Assembly (NCBI GenBank): GCA_949948985.1
Contig: CATLIG010000021.1
Span: forward strand, 1 to 41,302
Direction of reading: 5' to 3'
From: an uncultured Clostridia bacterium
GTDB lineage: Bacteria; Bacillota; Clostridia; Lachnospirales; CAG-274
DNA length: 41,302 nucleotides
Shown here: positions 37,418 to 41,302 of the stretch, in pieces
Position numbering within the stretch: the first letter of the stretch is position 1
How the letters are laid out: every line of letters starts with the position of its first letter
Translations under genes and position numbers: made by a program
Notes under the pieces: generated by a model
Databases searched by the model: none
What the model was told of the DNA's origin: nothing
The model's input: the letters and a program-made list of their open reading frames with translations, nothing else

Positions 37418-38359
37418 CTATAATTTCAAAAAATCTCTGTCATAAATTCCTTCGATTGTTCCCGCACCACTTTTATTACTAAGTACAATGTACCTTTCAA
37501 AAATATTTTTTTTGGATATTTCTTTAAAAATATATCTTTTTTTTAAATCCTCAATATTTTCAGAATGTATTGTACATATAATTTTTACTCCTGAATTTAT
37601 AGCATCACATACAGCGGATACTTCCTCAATATTTCCTATTTCATCAAAAGCGATAACCTTTGGAGCCATTGCCCTTAAAAGCATATATATAGACTTGTCC
37701 TTTCTTCCTCCGTCAATAACGTCTGTTCTTATTCCAAGATTATTTTCAGCATTTCCCAAAAAAGTTCCTGCGATTTCAGAACGCTCATCAGCGACTCCAA
37801 CATTTACTCCTTTAAATTTACCAATGATTCCATCACTTATTGTCTTAACAATATCTCTTAAAAGAGTTGTTTTTCCGCAGCAAGGAGGAGAAATAATAAG
37901 TGTGTGAAATATCCTAGGATATACTATAAAGTCAATAATATCTTTACAACAGCCTATAATTTCCCTCGGAATTCTAAAATTAAATCCCGATATATTTTTA
38001 ATTGTTTTGACTTGTCCATTTTCAAAAACAGATTTTCCGCAAATCCCAACTCTTATACCCTTTGGAAGCGGAATATACCCTTGTCTTATTTCTTCCTCAA
38101 AAGCGTAAACGGAAAAATTGCTTATACGCTCCATAATTCCATTTATATCCTCTCTTTTTGGCATATAGGCTTTTTCATATGAACAAACTCCTGTTTCATT
38201 TAAAAATATTTCTTCTGTTCCTGTTTGTATGTATAAAGGCTTGTTCAATCTGATTCTTATTTCTTCCGCATACTCAAAAATATTTTCATCAATATTCTCA
38301 AATATTTTTTTAATACCTATGGGCATATATCCTATAATAAAATTCTTTAAAGACTTCAT
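37418..38359 (-). CDS. spoIIIAA: SpoIIIAA, secretion-type ATPase
   Basis: A 313-residue AAA/secretion-type ATPase that energises the feeding channel. Walker A is SPPCCGKTTLLRD with K163; the Walker B-like region is VIAFDEIGNIEEVSAV. Other conserved parts are RQGYIPLPKGIRVGICG, ISGFNFRIPREIIGC and GVADERSEIAGTF. The ATG at 38359 has AAAAGGAGG upstream at six to seven bases; the TTG six codons earlier is inside that site. It is first in the operon. I see no convincing sigma-E promoter upstream, where a family D relative lies. Confidence 0.95.
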   Translation of the reverse strand: MKSLKNFIIGYMPIGIKKIFENIDENIFEYAEEIRIRLNKPLYIQTGTEEIFLNETGVCSYEKAYMPKREDINGIMERISNFSVYAFEEEIRQGYIPLPKGIRVGICGKSVFENGQVKTIKNISGFNFRIPREIIGCCKDIIDFIVYPRIFHTLIISPPCCGKTTLLRDIVKTISDGIIGKFKGVNVGVADERSEIAGTFLGNAENNLGIRTDVIDGGRKDKSIYMLLRAMAPKVIAFDEIGNIEEVSAVCDAINSGVKIICTIHSENIEDLKKRYIFKEISKKNIFERYIVLSNKSGAGTIEGIYDRDFLKL

Positions 38360-38458
38360 AAAAGTCCTCCTTTTCAAAAGTTATTTTTATATATTACCTA
38401 TCGCTTATTATAAAGTATATTATTTATATTTTTTTTTAGAACAAATCTATTTTAAAAC

Positions 38459-38530
38459 TATAGCAAAACAATAAACTTCTTTCAAAACTGCATTATAATC
38501 AATTTTGAAAAAGTTTCGGAAGAAATCTTT
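38459..38530 (+). repeat. Family D relative, short
   Basis: TATAGCAAAACAATAAACTT at the left and GTTTCGGAAGAAATCT at the right form an imperfect inverted repeat like the family D ends at 5315 and 5475. With the pyk terminator it fills the gap 38360-38690. Confidence 0.5.
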
Positions 38531-38543
38531 TATTTATATACAA

Positions 38544-38594
38544 AAAAAGACTGCCGTACAGTAATTAATATTATCACTGTATAACAGTCTTTTT
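38544..38594 (-). terminator. Terminator after pyk
   Basis: AAAAAGACTG and CAGTCTTTTT, with inner TACAGT/ACTGTA pairing, form a hairpin about 95 bases past the pyk stop. A T/A run flanks both sides. Confidence 0.75.
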
Positions 38595-38690
38595 ATAGCA
38601 AAAATCATAAAATCTATTAAATATAAATAAACCTATGGTAAATAAATACTATATAATAATATACCTATAAATATAAATTTATAATACTTA

Positions 38691-40118
38691 TTAATATGCA
38701 CCAACAATATGCACTTTAAGAGTATTTGTATTGCCGGCAATACCTACAGGAGTTCCTCCAACAATAACGACAACATCTCCCGCTTTTACACTTCCAAGTT
38801 TTACAGCCTCATCAATAGCGGCATAAAACAAGTCAAACGCTGATGTTGTAATATCCTGAAGCATACATGGATAACAGCCCCAAATAAGATTAAGCTGGCG
38901 TCTTACCTGTTCATCAGGAGTAAAAGCATTAATCATACATACAGGTCTGAATTTTGAAACCTGACCAACTGTAAATCCTGATTTAGAAACTGCAAGAATA
39001 CAAGCGGCATTTAAATCAGCGGCGGTAGTACAAGTTGCGTGAGCAATAGCGTCTGTAATATTTCCGGCCACAAAACCTTTATGTTTTGTAAAATTTTTTG
39101 AATAGTCAATAGAGCTTTCAATTTTTAAAGCTATTTTAACCATTGTTTCCACAGCTTCAACAGGATATTTACCTTTAGCAGTTTCACCGGAAAGCATAAT
39201 AGCGTCTGTTCCGTCAAAAATAGCATTTGCCACATCATTAGCCTCCGCTCTTGTAGGACGTGGGTTATTTACCATAGATTCAAGCATCTGAGTTGCTGTA
39301 ATAACAGGCTTTCCATAATCCCTGCATTTCTTTATCATTCTTTTCTGAATAACCGGAACCTCCTCAAGAGGAATTTCAACACCTAAATCACCTCTCGCAA
39401 CCATAATACCGTCAGCCACCCCAAGAATTTCATCAAGATTATTAACACCTTCTCGATTTTCAATTTTAGCGATAATTTTAATTGAAGAGCCGCCGTTTTC
39501 TTTAAGCACCTTACGAATTTCTCTTACATCATTAGCAGAGCGTATAAATGAAGCTGCTATATAATCAAATCCCACTTTTATACCAAATTTTATATCCTCA
39601 ATATCTTTTTCAGCCAAAGCCGGAAGACTTAAATGCACATCTGGGAGATTTACACCTTTTCTTGAACCGAGAACGCCTGAATTCATAATCTCACATATTA
39701 CATCGTTTCCCGAAATTTCTCTAACCGTAAGCTCAATAAGACCATCATCAATAAGTACAGTAGAACCTGGTTTAAGGTCTTTCGTAATATCATCATAAGT
39801 AACAGATACTCTTGTTTCATCACCCTCAATATCATCTGTTGTAAGAACAAACATATTTCCTTTTTCTAGATTAACAGTTTCTGTTTTAAGAAGTTTTGTT
39901 CTTATTTCAGGTCCCTTTGTATCAAGAATCAAAGGAATAGGAAGACCAAGTTCATCTCTGACATGTTTAACTTTTTCAATAGTCTGACCATGAGATTCAT
40001 GACTTCCATGTGAGAAATTAATTCTCGCGGCATTTACTCCCGCCTGAAAAAGCTCTTTTATTTTTTCAACTGAATTACTTGCTGGTCCTATAGTTGCAAC
40101 AATTTTTGTTTTACGCAT
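38691..40118 (-). CDS. pyk: Pyruvate kinase
   Basis: A 475-residue pyruvate kinase, converting PEP and ADP to pyruvate and ATP. Motifs are MRKTKIVATIGPASNS, ARINFSHGSHE, LDTKGPEIRT, AKIENREGVNN, MVARGDLGVEIP and ITATQMLESM. Glu at residue 71 in KGPEIR corresponds to rabbit Glu117, which in the family marks K+-dependent enzymes. The C-terminal PEP-utiliser extension of Bacillus Pyk is absent. It lies 13 bases after pfkA, forming a two-gene glycolytic operon. Confidence 0.97.
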   Translation of the reverse strand: MRKTKIVATIGPASNSVEKIKELFQAGVNAARINFSHGSHESHGQTIEKVKHVRDELGLPIPLILDTKGPEIRTKLLKTETVNLEKGNMFVLTTDDIEGDETRVSVTYDDITKDLKPGSTVLIDDGLIELTVREISGNDVICEIMNSGVLGSRKGVNLPDVHLSLPALAEKDIEDIKFGIKVGFDYIAASFIRSANDVREIRKVLKENGGSSIKIIAKIENREGVNNLDEILGVADGIMVARGDLGVEIPLEEVPVIQKRMIKKCRDYGKPVITATQMLESMVNNPRPTRAEANDVANAIFDGTDAIMLSGETAKGKYPVEAVETMVKIALKIESSIDYSKNFTKHKGFVAGNITDAIAHATCTTAADLNAACILAVSKSGFTVGQVSKFRPVCMINAFTPDEQVRRQLNLIWGCYPCMLQDITTSAFDLFYAAIDEAVKLGSVKAGDVVVIVGGTPVGIAGNTNTLKVHIVGAY

Positions 40119-40131
40119 AAATCTTACTCCT

Positions 40132-41103
40132 TTATATAGCTAAAATTTTTAATATCTCATATAGTGTATCATCATATTCTCTCTTGTAATCTAAAGCCTC
40201 GTCTAAATCAAGGTCATCATATTTGCCTCCCCGATATACCATAACTCTGTTAAATCTTCCGTCAATAAGTGCTTTTACAGCGTAATAACCCATCATAGAG
40301 GCATGCATTCTGTCAGTGGCCGTAGGTATTCCTCCTCTTTGGAGATGTCCTAAAATAGTAGCTCGTGTTCCAATACCCGTAACTGACTCAATATGATTAG
40401 CGAGTTCCTGACTTCCACTTATTCCTTCAGCAACAATAATAAGATTGTGAGTTTTGCCTTGACATCTGTTTTCAAGAATTTGTTTAACAACCGCATCTTT
40501 ATCTATATGTGATTTTTCCGGAATTAAAACCTCTTCAGCTCCTCCTGTAATTCCGCACCAGAGAGCGATAAAACCGGCATTTCTTCCCATAACCTCGACA
40601 ATACTGCATCTTTCATGAGAACAGGAAGTATCTCTTATTCTGTTTATAGCGTCCATTCCTGTATTTACAGCAGTATCAAACCCTATAGTATAATCGGTAC
40701 AATCAAGATCAAGGTCAATAGTACCGGGTATTCCAATTACATTTACACCGTATTTAATAAGAGCCTGAGCACCGTGTAAAGACCCATCTCCGCCAATTAC
40801 CACCAAAGCATCAAGTCCAAGTACCTTATAAATCTGAGATGCTTTTTTCTGACCTTCTTCCGTCATCATTTCAGAACATCTGGCAGTTAAAAGAACAGTT
40901 CCTCCTCTGTACATAATATTTGAGACAGAACCTGCGTCCATATCCATAAACTCGCCGTTTACAAGCCCCTCAAATCCTCTTTTTATACCGACAACTTTTA
41001 TATCATTATGTATAGCTGTTCTTACAACTGCTCGAATAGCCGCATTCATACCTGGCGCGTCTCCACCGCTTGTAAGTATGCCTATTTTTTTAATCGAACT
41101 CAT
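40132..41103 (-). CDS. pfkA: ATP-dependent 6-phosphofructokinase
   Basis: A 323-residue PfkA. SGGDAPGMNAAIRAVVRTAI is the N-terminal nucleotide site. GGDGS (residues 104-108) with Gly at the fourth position marks the ATP-using rather than the pyrophosphate form. The catalytic PGTID has D130. The next residue is Leu where Escherichia coli has Asn (TIDND), while D132 is kept. VEVMGRNAGFIALWCGITGGAE is standard. The ATG follows ACGGGGG. Upstream to the window end there is only AT-rich sequence with a TATAAT near 41152 lacking a clear -35. Confidence 0.97.
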   Translation of the reverse strand: MSSIKKIGILTSGGDAPGMNAAIRAVVRTAIHNDIKVVGIKRGFEGLVNGEFMDMDAGSVSNIMYRGGTVLLTARCSEMMTEEGQKKASQIYKVLGLDALVVIGGDGSLHGAQALIKYGVNVIGIPGTIDLDLDCTDYTIGFDTAVNTGMDAINRIRDTSCSHERCSIVEVMGRNAGFIALWCGITGGAEEVLIPEKSHIDKDAVVKQILENRCQGKTHNLIIVAEGISGSQELANHIESVTGIGTRATILGHLQRGGIPTATDRMHASMMGYYAVKALIDGRFNRVMVYRGGKYDDLDLDEALDYKREYDDTLYEILKILAI

Positions 41104-41302
41104 AAAATGATACCCCCGTTCAAAATTTTTATAAATACAGTTAAATCCGCATTATAAAAATATTTCAAATAAATCCGACATTCATTATTATATATTTAAC
41201 TTCAGCAATTCACAAATTGCCATAATATATAAACAATATAAATTGTACAATTAAATTATGCCATTCGTCAAGTTTTTAATCAAAACCAATATATTTTATT
41301 TT

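Noticed and set aside
40132-41103. Leu in place of Asn after the catalytic Asp of PfkA as a loss-of-function sign
   Set aside because: The catalytic Asp and the next Asp are kept and the rest of the enzyme is standard; I believe this substitution occurs in other clostridial PfkA proteins.

Overview
This is a very AT-rich window from a spore-forming low-GC Gram-positive bacterium, almost certainly class Clostridia. The evidence is a full spoIIIAA-AH operon, ylbJ, a DivIVA/SepF/YlmH division cluster, AddB rather than RecB, an IspH-ribosomal-S1 fusion, a single-chain 1249-residue PurL, strong AGGAGG-type ribosome binding sites and many TTG/GTG starts. A Lachnospirales-like organism is plausible, but genus cannot be fixed from the sequence. 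Nearly all genes are on the minus strand; only addB and ylbJ are on the plus strand.

Layout. 1-5.5 kb is accessory: a FIST sensor with a 66-residue partner, a flavin reductase-like protein, a GH105/GH88-type unsaturated glycuronyl hydrolase and a membrane-anchored FMN-binding-like protein, separated by repeat-filled gaps. 5.5-8.9 kb is addB, closed by a perfect 25-bp hairpin shared with the convergent divIVA. 9.0-13.8 kb is the division cluster, read hlyD-like, yggS, sepF, yggT, ylmH, divIVA. 13.9-16.4 kb holds ylbJ and glyA, again convergent on a hairpin. 16.8-22.0 kb is an operon: RpiR-type regulator, YhiN-type flavoprotein, chorismate mutase-cytidylate kinase fusion, IspH-S1 fusion. 22.3-27.5 kb has gap, an unlisted 32-residue membrane peptide and purL. 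28-32.4 kb has a chemoreceptor, tgt and a Ser/Lys-repeat lipoprotein. 32.8-38.4 kb is spoIIIAA-AH. 38.7-41.1 kb is pfkA-pyk.

The genes are mostly housekeeping: glycolysis (pfkA, pyk, gap), one-carbon and purine synthesis (glyA, purL), isoprenoid, aromatic and nucleotide metabolism, cell division, recombination repair and sporulation. The unusual signal is between the genes. At least four families of short (about 70-270 bp) non-coding elements with terminal inverted repeats recur in the gaps, here called A, B, C and D. Family A has four copies (TIR core GACCTGTT...AACAGGTC, TA-flanked). Family B has three copies (TIR TATAGTCAATCAACTT, able to fold almost end to end). Family C has four copies and family D three. 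Some are nested. One B copy, beside a broken C copy, sits inside the spoIIIA operon between spoIIIAA and spoIIIAB. Two B copies bracket the Ser-rich lipoprotein gene. No transposase is present, so these look like MITE-type elements mobilised from elsewhere in the genome. I see no CRISPR array, tRNA, rRNA, prophage or complete insertion sequence, and no convincing new multi-gene system. The most novel items are the repeat families, the AroH-Cmk fusion and the small peptides.
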